From: Holophagaceae bacterium UBA706
GTDB lineage: Bacteria; Acidobacteriota; Holophagae; Holophagales; Holophagaceae
DNA length: 7,619 nucleotides
Direction of reading: 5' to 3'
Assembly (NCBI GenBank): GCA_002298155.1
Contig: DBME01000260.1
Location: 1 to 7,619 of the forward strand
The position numbers and the translations under genes were made by a program. Positions 1 through 6,222 of the stretch are shown here, piece by piece. Under the pieces are notes generated by a model, which saw only the letters and a program-made list of their open reading frames with translations, did not search any database and was not told the DNA's origin. Position 1 is the first letter of the stretch, and each line of letters begins with the position of its first letter.

Positions 1-405
1 CATGTGGCCGCCGATGGTGGGGGTGCGTTCCACCAGGTAGACCTTCTTGCCGGCGTCGGCGATCTCCAGGGCGGTCTGGATGCCCGCGATGCCCCCGCCC
101 ACCACCAGGGTGTCGGGGTGGACCGTGGTGCGCGCCGGCACCGCGGCCATGCCGAAGGGCACGTTGAACACCGCGCAGGCCAGGACCGCCTCGGCCCGTT
201 CCGTGGAATCGCCGAACCCGGCGCCGTGCTCACGGAAGGAGGCCAGACGGATGGCCTCGGGATCACACCCCGCCAGAGCCAGGGCGCGGGTGAAGGCCGT
301 CTTGAAGTAGCCCGGGGAGGGGGCGGCGATGACCAGGGTGTCCAGGCGTTTGGCCGTGATCTCCCGGGCCAGGGTGGCGGGATCCAGGGAGGACGCGGGC
401 CCCAT
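1..405 (-). CDS. HdrA/Qmo-like FAD-dependent oxidoreductase, open part of a disrupted gene (3' end outside window)
   Basis: The minus frame is open from the ATG at 405 to the left edge. Near the edge it carries a Rossmann FAD-binding motif, LVVGGGIAGIQTALEIADAG, then KVYLVERTPTIGGHM. This pairing is typical of HdrA (heterodisulfide reductase subunit A) and the related QmoA/QmoB flavoproteins, which bind FAD and take part in electron bifurcation or quinone-linked electron transfer in the cytoplasm. The segment before it (DTLVIAAPSPGYFKTAFTRALALAG) resembles the HdrA N-terminal domain, but the usual cysteine of the AACSP/AACTP motif is replaced by proline. The natural start is probably the ATG at 528, with a good Shine-Dalgarno sequence; a TAG at 433-435 separates that start from this part. 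The ATG at 405 is simply the first ATG after the stop and has only a weak, very close AGGA. Partner hdrB/hdrC genes, if present, lie outside the window. Confidence 0.7.
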   Translation of the reverse strand, partial: MGPASSLDPATLAREITAKRLDTLVIAAPSPGYFKTAFTRALALAGCDPEAIRLASFREHGAGFGDSTERAEAVLACAVFNVPFGMAAVPARTTVHPDTLVVGGGIAGIQTALEIADAGKKVYLVERTPTIGGHM

Positions 406-528
406 GATCCTGACCTCGGCGACCTGCGGCAGCTAGGCGGCGTAGGCGGCCAGGGCCTTGTAGTCCAGGGTGGAGACGGACCCGGTCTTTCTCGTGCAGA
501 AATACACTCCGATGCGAGCGTGGCTCAT
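406..528 (-). pseudogene. Detached N-terminal segment of the HdrA-like gene, ended by an in-frame TAG
   Basis: The ATG at 526-528 begins MSHARIGVYFCTRKTG, matching the way HdrA-type proteins start (IGVYxC). It is preceded by AGAGG with a five-base spacer, the best ribosome binding site for this gene. The frame reads 31 codons to a TAG at 433-435, then continues open into the HdrA-like body without a frame change, so the stop is a single-codon interruption. A CAG (Gln) codon would differ by one transition. The segment may be a real nonsense mutation, a sequencing or assembly error, or a short leader with reinitiation downstream. Nothing visible supports recoding. Confidence 0.6.
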
Positions 529-555
529 GGGTGCCTCTTGGGTTGAGAATAGCTG

Positions 556-584
556 ACGATAATGTCTTGTATTGACCCAGCCAA
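556..584 (-). promoter_or_regulatory. Possible promoter for the HdrA-like gene
   Basis: Read on the minus strand, TTGGCT (579-584) and TATCGT (556-561) are separated by 17 bases and lie about 30 bases upstream of the ATG at 528. They match sigma-70 boxes only partly (TTGACA/TATAAT), so this is a candidate based on position and spacing. Confidence 0.3.
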
Positions 585-627
585 GGGGAAATTCACGCGA
601 ATTCAAGAATTTTTAAAACCGATTCTC

Positions 628-649
628 CGATAAATTTTTATCGATAAAA
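628..649. promoter_or_regulatory. Two overlapping palindromes, possible operator
   Basis: CGATAAATTTTTATCG (628-643) has 7-base arms around a TT centre. It overlaps the perfect 14-base palindrome TTTTATCGATAAAA (636-649). The site lies about 100-120 bases upstream of the HdrA-like start. It could be a binding site for a dimeric regulator, but AT-rich DNA yields such palindromes by chance fairly easily. Confidence 0.3.
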
Positions 650-844
650 TAAGCGTGATTTCATTTTTTTCCTGCCGTGCAAGGCAATAAGGCGCATTTC
701 AGATTTTAAAAGTCCGAAAATCTACAGCTTGCATTTGCGCTCGACTTGGCACCCCGCCCTGACCGTCGCCACGGAAATATCCAACTACCCTAGGAATCCC
801 AAGGGTGCTCTTGGATTTCTCGATATTTTTGTGTCGATATATTC

Positions 845-867
845 GGCCTGGAATGGCTCTTCCAGCC
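845..867 (-). terminator. Hairpin just after mtgA, possible terminator
   Basis: Arms at 845-853 and 860-867 pair over 8 bases with one bulged C and leave a six-base loop. The structure begins about 6 bases beyond the mtgA stop codon. On the minus strand it is followed by GAATATATC and, further on, a run of five A rather than a clean U tract, so intrinsic termination is uncertain. A second, weaker hairpin (795-803 with 810-817) lies about 30 bases further downstream. Confidence 0.35.
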
Positions 868-872
868 GCTTC

Positions 873-1583
873 TCAGCCCAGGTCCTTGACCACCTGCACG
901 CCGCCCAGCAGGCGCATCTGGTTCAGGATCCACTCCTGGCGGCCCCTCACATAGGAACTGGGCGCATCCGCGTGGAAGCGCGCGGGGCTCGGCAAGACGG
1001 CTGCCAGGAGGGCCGCTTCCGAGGGCCGGAGGTTTTTCGCGGATTTCCCGAAGTATTTGTGCGCGGCGGCCTCCACCCCGTACACTCCGTCGCCGAATTC
1101 CGCGATGTTGAGGTAGACCTCCAGGATGCGCCGCTTGGACCAGCCCAGCTCCAGCATCAGGGTGAAGTAGACTTCGAAGCCCTTCCGCACCCAGGAACGT
1201 CGCTCCCACAGGAAGAGGTTCTTGGCGGTCTGCTGGGTGAGGGTGGAGGCGCCCCGTTTCTTGCGGCTGTGCTCGTTGTGTTCCACGGCCTTCTCGATGG
1301 CCTTCCAGTCGAAGCCGAAGTGTTCGGAGAAGTTCTGGTCCTCGGCGGCGATGACCGCCACGCCCATGGACGGCGCGATGTCCTCCAGCGGTGTCCAGGT
1401 GTGCAGGGAGCGGTAGGGCTTCCCTTCGAAGGTGGCGCTCACCCGGCGCTCCAGCATCACCGCCGAGAAGGGCACGGGGACCCACCGGAACAGGATGATG
1501 GCAAGGGTGCTGGAGATCAGGCAACCCAGGAACACAAACATCACCCAGCGCAGGATGCGCTTCCACCACGGCCGTTTCGTCAT
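873..1583 (-). CDS. mtgA: Monofunctional biosynthetic peptidoglycan transglycosylase
   Basis: This 236-residue protein is a family 51 glycosyltransferase that polymerises lipid II into glycan strands on the periplasmic face of the inner membrane, without a transpeptidase domain. One N-terminal membrane segment is visible at about residues 10-32. The GT51 motifs then follow in order: [12 protein letters not shown] with catalytic Glu81, GASTLTQQ at 111-118, RKGFE with the second conserved Glu137, [10 protein letters not shown] at 155-164 and GVYGVEAAA at 166-174. Length and motif spacing are normal for MtgA. The ATG at 1583 lies 7 bases after the TAA of the upstream response regulator. It has only a weak GAG-type ribosome binding site, so cotranscription and translational coupling are likely. 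No key residue is missing. A hairpin just after the stop may end the transcript. Confidence 0.95.
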   Translation of the reverse strand: MTKRPWWKRILRWVMFVFLGCLISSTLAIILFRWVPVPFSAVMLERRVSATFEGKPYRSLHTWTPLEDIAPSMGVAVIAAEDQNFSEHFGFDWKAIEKAVEHNEHSRKKRGASTLTQQTAKNLFLWERRSWVRKGFEVYFTLMLELGWSKRRILEVYLNIAEFGDGVYGVEAAAHKYFGKSAKNLRPSEAALLAAVLPSPARFHADAPSSYVRGRQEWILNQMRLLGGVQVVKDLG

Positions 1584-1590
1584 CCGCTCA

Positions 1591-3075
1591 TTATGCCCTA
1601 TCGGGCGCGGCTCCCCGAAGGGGGCGGGCCTTGGCGGCGCGCTTGGCTACATACATGCGCCGATCCGCCGCCTCCACAAGGCCCGCAGGTCCATCGTCCA
1701 GCCCCGGATGGGCGGTGGCCACCCCCAAACTCAGCGTCACGTGCGACGCCACCACCGACTGGGGATGGGGCAGGTTCAAATCCTTGAGGGCCGCATGGAT
1801 GCCCTGGGCAACCGCCTGGGCTCCGGCCAGGTCCGTTCCAGGAAGCAGGCAGACGAACTCCTCGCCGCCGTACCGGGCCACCAGGTCGCCGGGTCGGCGT
1901 ACCGCCCGGGCCAGGGCCCCCGCGACTGCCTTGAGGCAGGCATCCCCCTCCACGTGACCGTGGATATCGTTGTAGATCTTGAAGGAATCCACATCGCCTA
2001 GGATCAGGGACACGGGCTGCCCTTCCCGGCGGGCCCGCTGCCAGGCCGCAGCCAGGGCCTGGTCGAAGTGGCGGCGGTTGGCCAAGTCGGTGAGGGCGTC
2101 CCGCACCGCCAGTTCCTCCAGACGGTCCTTGGCCTGTTTGAGCGCCAGATGGTTCCGGATGCGCGCGGTCACCGCCGCGGCGTTGATGGGCTTCTGGATG
2201 AAGTCGATAGCCCCGGCGTCCAGGGCCCGCACCTCGTCGGCCTCGCCCTGGAGCGAGGTGAGGAAGATCACCGGGATTTCGCAGGTGCGGGGATCGGCCT
2301 TGAGGGCCGCGCAGGCCGTGAACCCATCCATGCCCGGCATCAGGGCGTCCAGGAGAATCAGGTCGGGCCGGTGCTCCAGGGCCGCGGTGACCGCCTGGGC
2401 TCCGTCTTCCGCGGTGCGCACCTGGTAGTCCCGGGAGAGGATCGCGCCCAGGAGACGGCGCACCATGTGGGAATCGTCGGCCACCAGGATGGTGGGGGAT
2501 TCCGCCTTGGGGGTCCACGTGAGCTCGGGGCCATCCTCGGCGGGCTGGGGGCCGGGATCCGCGGGCACGGGCGGGTCCGGCTCGGGTTCCGACCGCAGGC
2601 GCGGCACCACCACCTCCCGGTAGAGTCCCAGCGCGAGCTCCCACAGGCGCGGGATCCGCCCGTCCACGCCAAGGGCACCCTCCCGGATGGCCAGGGTGGA
2701 CAGGAGCTCGTGCAGGAAGACCATCTCCAGCTCCTCCCGCCGTTCCAGGTGGCGCACGTCCCGGAAGACCCACACGTGGCGTCCCCGGTCCCCCAGGGGG
2801 ATGGGCGCCCCGCACAGCCGATAGCCGCGGGACGCGAAGTGGGTGTGGGTGAGGGCGGGCAGGATGTCCGGCCCCCCCGGCCCGGTGCGCAGACCCAGGG
2901 CGGCCGGGGCGCCCGGGTCGCAGGCGACCAGGGTCAAGTCCGCATCCAGCACCATGGCGTGGCAGCCCATGGCCGCCAGGAGGGCCCCCACCAGGGCACC
3001 ATCCAAAGGCCCGCCGCCCGTTTCACCGGCCTTGGCCAGGGAGGGCGCGGGGGGGATGGGGTTTTTGTTTTCCAT
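1591..3075 (-). CDS. Response regulator with PAS-like, REC and GGDEF domains (diguanylate cyclase)
   Basis: This 494-residue cytoplasmic protein probably makes c-di-GMP from two GTP in response to phosphorylation. Residues about 25-110 look like a divergent PAS-type sensor domain. Residues 117-130 ([14 protein letters not shown]) resemble a histidine-kinase dimerisation helix. A Pro/Glu-rich linker spans about 162-192. The REC domain (about 194-312) has acidic D200/D201, phospho-acceptor D243 in [12 protein letters not shown]273 and K295. The GGDEF domain (about 325-482) has DVDSFK with metal-binding D361, an intact GGEEF at 403-407, and an RPGD inhibitory site at 394-397 five residues before it. 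It should therefore be active and feedback-inhibited. A stop codon directly precedes the ATG in frame, fixing the start; no Shine-Dalgarno sequence is visible. It is the first gene of a likely operon with mtgA. Confidence 0.9.
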   Translation of the reverse strand: MENKNPIPPAPSLAKAGETGGGPLDGALVGALLAAMGCHAMVLDADLTLVACDPGAPAALGLRTGPGGPDILPALTHTHFASRGYRLCGAPIPLGDRGRHVWVFRDVRHLERREELEMVFLHELLSTLAIREGALGVDGRIPRLWELALGLYREVVVPRLRSEPEPDPPVPADPGPQPAEDGPELTWTPKAESPTILVADDSHMVRRLLGAILSRDYQVRTAEDGAQAVTAALEHRPDLILLDALMPGMDGFTACAALKADPRTCEIPVIFLTSLQGEADEVRALDAGAIDFIQKPINAAAVTARIRNHLALKQAKDRLEELAVRDALTDLANRRHFDQALAAAWQRARREGQPVSLILGDVDSFKIYNDIHGHVEGDACLKAVAGALARAVRRPGDLVARYGGEEFVCLLPGTDLAGAQAVAQGIHAALKDLNLPHPQSVVASHVTLSLGVATAHPGLDDGPAGLVEAADRRMYVAKRAAKARPLRGAAPDRA

Positions 3076-3084
3076 TTATTAATC

Positions 3085-3090
3085 ATTTTA
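3085..3090 (-). promoter_or_regulatory. Possible -10 box for the response regulator gene (leaderless start)
   Basis: On the minus strand TAAAAT (3085-3090) ends 9 bases before the ATG of the response regulator. A transcript starting at the usual distance would begin at or next to the ATG, which fits the absence of any ribosome binding site. No good -35 box lies at the expected distance. The region just upstream is taken up by two direct copies of GATCGCG. Confidence 0.3.
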
Positions 3091-3092
3091 TC

Positions 3093-3108
3093 GATCGCGA
3101 GGATCGCG
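3093..3108. repeat. Short direct repeat in the divergent spacer
   Basis: GATCGCG occurs at 3093-3099 and again at 3102-3108, separated by AG, giving a 9-base period. It lies directly upstream of the candidate -10 box of the response regulator gene, where an activator or repressor could bind. Confidence 0.4.
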
Positions 3109-3199
3109 TCGTGGACCTAAACCTACGGGCTGACACATGGTCATGCAATTAATTCTTTATATGTTTGAGATGCCGATCATCTTCCTGGCCCCACCGTTT

Positions 3200-3208
3200 T
3201 GCTACAGT
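3200..3208 (+). promoter_or_regulatory. Extended -10 promoter candidate for murJ
   Basis: TGCTACAGT (3200-3208) fits an extended -10 element (TG, one base, then TACAGT against TATAAT). No convincing -35 box is present 17-18 bases upstream. Transcription would begin near 3215, leaving a leader of about 24 bases before the ATG at 3239. This is one reason to prefer that start. Confidence 0.4.
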
Positions 3209-3238
3209 GGATCTTCCGAATTCCCCCCAACGGTGCCC

Positions 3239-4936
3239 ATGACCCCGGAGCCTTCCACCCCGCCCCCCAGCCCCACGCCCGGAAAACCGGGCGCATCCAT
3301 GCTGCGGTCCGCCGGCGTCGTGGGCGTGCTCACCCTGCTCTCCCGCATCACCGGCATGCTCCAGAGCCGGGTGGTGGCCTACTACCTGGGCGCCGGGCCC
3401 GCGGGGGACGCGTTCTTCGTCGCCTTCCGCATCCCGAACCTCCTGCGGCGGTTCACCGCGGAGGGCACCATGACCTCCGCCTTCCTCCCCACCATCAGTG
3501 AATGGGAGGACAAGCAAGGTGACGAAGCCGCCCGGGACATGGCCGGACGCTTCCTGGGCACCCTCGGCGTGACCCTGGCCCTCTTCTGCGTCCTGGCCGT
3601 TCCCGTCATGGGCCTCATCACCGGCCTGCAGATGCTGGGCCGCCTGGCGCCGAACGCCTCCTGGGGCACGCAGTTCTATTGCCTCAAGGAAGTCCTCCTG
3701 GGCCACCGCGCCGGCCCGCCGCAGTTCGAGCTCACCACCTTGCTCGCCCGGATCATGTTCCCCTATCTGGCCCTGGTGAGCGTCACCGCCGGGCTGTCAG
3801 CCGTGTTGAATCTCAAGGGCCGCTTCGGCCTGCCCGCCTCCGTCTCCACCCTCTGGAACGGCGTGTTCATCAGCTTCACTGTGGCCTGCCTGGCCCTGGG
3901 CCCAGCGGCCTGGCACGTGCCCGAAGCGGCGTCCATCGTGCTGGCGGTGGCGACGGTGGTTGGCGGCGTGGCGCAGATCTGGATGCTGTGGCCCTCCTTC
4001 CGTGCCCTGGGCTACCGCGTCCATTGGGGATTCCACTTCGGCCATCCCGGAGTCCGCACCGCCCTCAAGCGCATGGCGCCGGGAATCCTGGGCACCGGCA
4101 TCCATCCCATCAACGTCCTCATCTCCACGACGCTGGCCTCCCAGCTGGCCGTGGGGGCCCAGACGGTGCTCTTCAACTCCAACATGATGGGCGAGATGGT
4201 CCTGGGGGTCTTCGCCACCAGCGTGGCCACCGTGAGCCTTCCGGCCATGAGCCGGCTTGTGGACGCGGGCGATGCCCAGGGTCTGCGCAAGAGCCTGGCC
4301 GGGGCCCTGCGGGGAACGGCCGTGATGGCCATCCCCGGCGCCGTGGGCATGGCGGTGCTGGCGCGGCCCATCATCGCCATCATCTTCCAGACAGGACGCT
4401 ACGGCGCCAAGGACGTGGAATGGACCGCCGCCACCCTGGCCTTCCAGGCGGTGGGGCTGCTCTTCATCGCCACGGGGCGGATCACGGCCCAGTGCCTGTA
4501 CGCCCTCAAGGACTACCGCCGCCCCGCCTACGCGGCGCTGCTGGGCATGGTCGTCAACGTCGTCCTTTCCTACGTCCTCATGAAACCCCTTGGCACCGGC
4601 GGCATCGCCCTGGCCAACGGCTTGGCCAGCCTGGCCGGACTGGGCTTCCTGGTGCTTGGCCTGCGCCGCCGCATGGCCTCCGTGCCGGTGCGGGAGGTCC
4701 TTGGAGGGTGGCTTGTCATGGGCTTCGCGGCCGGGCTCATGGGCCTGCTGGCCTGGGGCGGGGCGCGGTTCCTGGACCTTTCGGTCTTCCACGGACTGGG
4801 CGGCACGAGCCTGAGACTCTTTCCCCTCATCGCACTCTGCGCGCTGTTCTACGCCGCGGTGCTGCTCCTCCTGCGCGTGCCCGAGGCCTCGGCCATGGCC
4901 TCCCTCCTCCGCCGGAAGCTGGCCCGGGGCAGGTGA
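3239..4936 (+). CDS. murJ: MurJ/MviN-family lipid II flippase
   Basis: This polytopic inner-membrane protein of 565 residues belongs to the MVF (MOP superfamily) flippases, which move lipid II to the periplasm for peptidoglycan synthesis. A cytoplasmic Pro/Ser/Thr-rich tail (about 1-18) precedes the first membrane segment. The family signature follows: LLSR with R36, GDAFFVAFRIPNLLRR with D57 and R70, then FTAEG and SAFLPTISE. Compared by eye with E. coli MurJ, R18, D39 and R52 are kept, but R24 and D25 correspond to Q42 and S43, and R270 to M316. The loop around residues 130-165 looks about ten residues longer than in E. coli. The open frame extends to 3137, but that adds 34 AT-rich codons unlike the rest. 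I chose 3239 because a promoter-like box sits just upstream, although its Shine-Dalgarno sequence is weak. It is divergent from the response regulator and mtgA. Confidence 0.88.
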   Translation: MTPEPSTPPPSPTPGKPGASMLRSAGVVGVLTLLSRITGMLQSRVVAYYLGAGPAGDAFFVAFRIPNLLRRFTAEGTMTSAFLPTISEWEDKQGDEAARDMAGRFLGTLGVTLALFCVLAVPVMGLITGLQMLGRLAPNASWGTQFYCLKEVLLGHRAGPPQFELTTLLARIMFPYLALVSVTAGLSAVLNLKGRFGLPASVSTLWNGVFISFTVACLALGPAAWHVPEAASIVLAVATVVGGVAQIWMLWPSFRALGYRVHWGFHFGHPGVRTALKRMAPGILGTGIHPINVLISTTLASQLAVGAQTVLFNSNMMGEMVLGVFATSVATVSLPAMSRLVDAGDAQGLRKSLAGALRGTAVMAIPGAVGMAVLARPIIAIIFQTGRYGAKDVEWTAATLAFQAVGLLFIATGRITAQCLYALKDYRRPAYAALLGMVVNVVLSYVLMKPLGTGGIALANGLASLAGLGFLVLGLRRRMASVPVREVLGGWLVMGFAAGLMGLLAWGGARFLDLSVFHGLGGTSLRLFPLIALCALFYAAVLLLLRVPEASAMASLLRRKLARGR

Positions 4937-4949
4937 AGGGGACCTTTTT
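4931..4949 (+). terminator. Weak terminator-like element at the end of murJ
   Basis: AGGT and ACCT can pair around a seven-base loop and are followed by five T. The stem is only 4 bases and overlaps the murJ stop codon, so it is at best a weak terminator. Confidence 0.2.
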
Positions 4950-4981
4950 CCAGCCCGCAGGGGCGGCCCGGGCCCAGGACT

Positions 4982-5011
4982 GGCATACTTGAGGGATTCC
5001 TTGGAGATGCC
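4982..5011 (+). promoter_or_regulatory. Promoter-like box and ribosome binding site before the DegT-family gene
   Basis: TGGCATACT (4981-4989 region) resembles an extended -10 element like the one before murJ. GGAG at 5003-5006 lies five bases before the ATG at 5012 and is a good Shine-Dalgarno sequence that fixes the start. Transcription from here would give a leader of about 16 bases. The gene may also be read through from murJ. Confidence 0.45.
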
Positions 5012-6139
5012 ATGGCTGTCCCGATGCTAGAACTCGCCCCCCAGAACGCCTCCGTGAAGGCCAAGATCCTGGAGGGCCTCTCCACGATCATCGACCGCTC
5101 CAGCTTCGTCCTGGGCGAGAACGTCAAGGGCCTCGAGGCCGAGCTCGCCGAGTACTCGGGCGCGAAGTACGCCGTGGGCATGTCCAGCGGCACCGACGCC
5201 CTGCTGGTGGCCCTCATGGCCCTGGACATCAAGCACGGCGACGAAGTCATCATCCCCAGCTTCACCTTCTTCGCCACCGCCGGCGTCGTGTCCCGCCTGG
5301 GCGCCACCCCGGTCTTCGTGGACCTGGATCCCGACACCTTCAACATCAACGGCCCCCTGGTGGAAGCCGCCATCACCCCCCGCACCAAGGCGATCATCCC
5401 CGTGCACCTCTTCGGCCAGCTGGCCGACATGCCCGCGATCATGGCCGTGGCCGGCAAGCACGGCATCCCCGTCCTGGAAGACGCCTGCCAGTCCCTGGGC
5501 GCCAAGGGCTGGGGCCGCTCCGCGGGCCAGTTCGGCCAGATGACCGGCTGCAGCTTCTACCCCACCAAGAACCTGGGCGCCTTCGGCGACGCCGGCATGA
5601 CGCTCATCAAGGACGACGAGGCCCTGGCCGCCAAGGTGCGCCGCCTGCGCGTCCACGGCATGGAACCCGTCTACGTCCACCACGAGATCGGCATGAACGG
5701 CCGCATCGACGAGTTCCAGGGCCTGGTCCTCCGGTCCAAGCTCCCCATGCTCGAGGGCTGGCACGAAGGCCGCCGCACCCACGCCGCCTGGTACATCGAG
5801 CGCCTCAAGGAGATCGGCGCCGACGAGATGGTCCTGCCCCTGGAGAAGGTCCCCGACGGCCGGCACATCTACAACCAGTTCACGATCCGCGTGAAGGGCG
5901 GCCGCCGCGACGCCCTCATGGCCCACCTCCGGGGCCTGGGCATCGGCTGCGCCGTCTACTACCCCATCTGCCTCCACGAGCAGCCCTGCTTCGCCTACCT
6001 GGGCTACAAGCCCGGCCAGCTGGCCGAGTCCGAACTGGCCGCCAAGGAAGTGCTCAGCCTCCCGGTCTACCCGGAGATGACGCCCGCCATGCGCGAGGAA
6101 GTGGCCCAGGGGATCCTCTCCTTCTTCGGCCGCAAGTAG
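5012..6139 (+). CDS. DegT/DnrJ/EryC1/StrS-family PLP-dependent sugar aminotransferase
   Basis: This 375-residue protein is a full-length fold-type I aminotransferase. Members transfer an amino group, usually from glutamate, to a keto sugar nucleotide in making O-antigen, glycan or antibiotic amino sugars. Visible motifs are the phosphate-binding SSGTDAL at 58-64, TFFATA at 85-90, LEDACQS with PLP-ring D157, SFYPTKNLGAFGD with Schiff-base Lys186, and NGRIDEFQG at 229-237. The C-terminal YYPICLHEQPCF (316-327) corresponds to the usual YYPxPLHxQP, with cysteines where proline and a small residue are common. The substrate cannot be told from sequence alone. No nucleotide-sugar dehydratase or glycosyltransferase gene is nearby, so no pathway is evident from context. 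Third codon positions are almost all G or C, more extreme than in neighbouring genes, suggesting strong expression. It converges on bamD across a hairpin. Confidence 0.93.
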   Translation: MAVPMLELAPQNASVKAKILEGLSTIIDRSSFVLGENVKGLEAELAEYSGAKYAVGMSSGTDALLVALMALDIKHGDEVIIPSFTFFATAGVVSRLGATPVFVDLDPDTFNINGPLVEAAITPRTKAIIPVHLFGQLADMPAIMAVAGKHGIPVLEDACQSLGAKGWGRSAGQFGQMTGCSFYPTKNLGAFGDAGMTLIKDDEALAAKVRRLRVHGMEPVYVHHEIGMNGRIDEFQGLVLRSKLPMLEGWHEGRRTHAAWYIERLKEIGADEMVLPLEKVPDGRHIYNQFTIRVKGGRRDALMAHLRGLGIGCAVYYPICLHEQPCFAYLGYKPGQLAESELAAKEVLSLPVYPEMTPAMREEVAQGILSFFGRK

Positions 6140-6161
6140 AGATCTGGAAAAGGCTTAAGAA

Positions 6162-6199
6162 TAGGGCCTCCGGACCGCGGCAGCGGAACGGAGGCCCTA
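6162..6199. terminator. Long perfect hairpin between convergent genes, likely terminator
   Basis: TAGGGCCTCCG (6162-6172) pairs perfectly with CGGAGGCCCTA (6189-6199). Inside, CCGC (6175-6178) pairs with GCGG (6183-6186) around a GGCA tetraloop, with a symmetric GA/AA internal loop between the two stems. It lies about 23 bases after the aminotransferase stop and about 23 bases after the bamD stop on the other strand. On the minus side it is followed by TTCTTAAGCCTTTT; on the plus side there is no T run. It could terminate both genes, more plausibly bamD. Confidence 0.65.
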
Positions 6200-6222
6200 G
6201 TGCTTACCGGCAGGCCAGACAG

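Larger units (their letters stand above)
529..872. other. Gene-free spacer, AT-rich in its left half
   Basis: No credible gene lies in these 344 bases. Roughly 541-720 is strikingly AT-rich against GC-rich surroundings. It holds the candidate promoter of the HdrA-like gene and a pair of overlapping palindromes. The right half (about 790-870) holds two imperfect hairpins downstream of mtgA and a direct repeat of TCGATAT (820-826 and 834-840). A long plus-strand reading frame begins at 729, but it mostly runs antisense to mtgA and is not supported. Confidence 0.75.

Noticed and set aside
4..546. Long plus-strand reading frame opposite the HdrA-like gene
   Set aside because: Its Gly/His/Gln-rich translation matches no family; it is the GC-driven mirror of the minus-strand gene, which has clear FAD motifs.
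749..766. Sigma-54-like element (TTGGCAC on the plus strand)
   Set aside because: The GC pair required at the -12 position is absent, and no plus-strand gene follows.
729..1787. 352-codon plus-strand reading frame
   Set aside because: Mostly antisense to mtgA, which has all GT51 motifs; low-complexity composition and no ribosome binding site.
2068..3120. 350-codon plus-strand reading frame
   Set aside because: Antisense to the REC-GGDEF gene; Gly/Arg/Gln-rich shadow frame without recognisable domains.
3137..3238. Upstream 34-codon extension of murJ
   Set aside because: AT-rich spacer sequence containing a promoter-like box, no good ribosome binding site, and it would add a hydrophobic stretch absent from the family.
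3797..4792. 331-codon minus-strand reading frame inside murJ
   Set aside because: His/Gly/Gln-rich shadow of a well-supported membrane protein gene.
5027..5977. 316-codon minus-strand reading frame inside the aminotransferase gene
   Set aside because: Arises from the very strict G/C third positions of the real gene; Val/Gly/Ala-rich with no motif.
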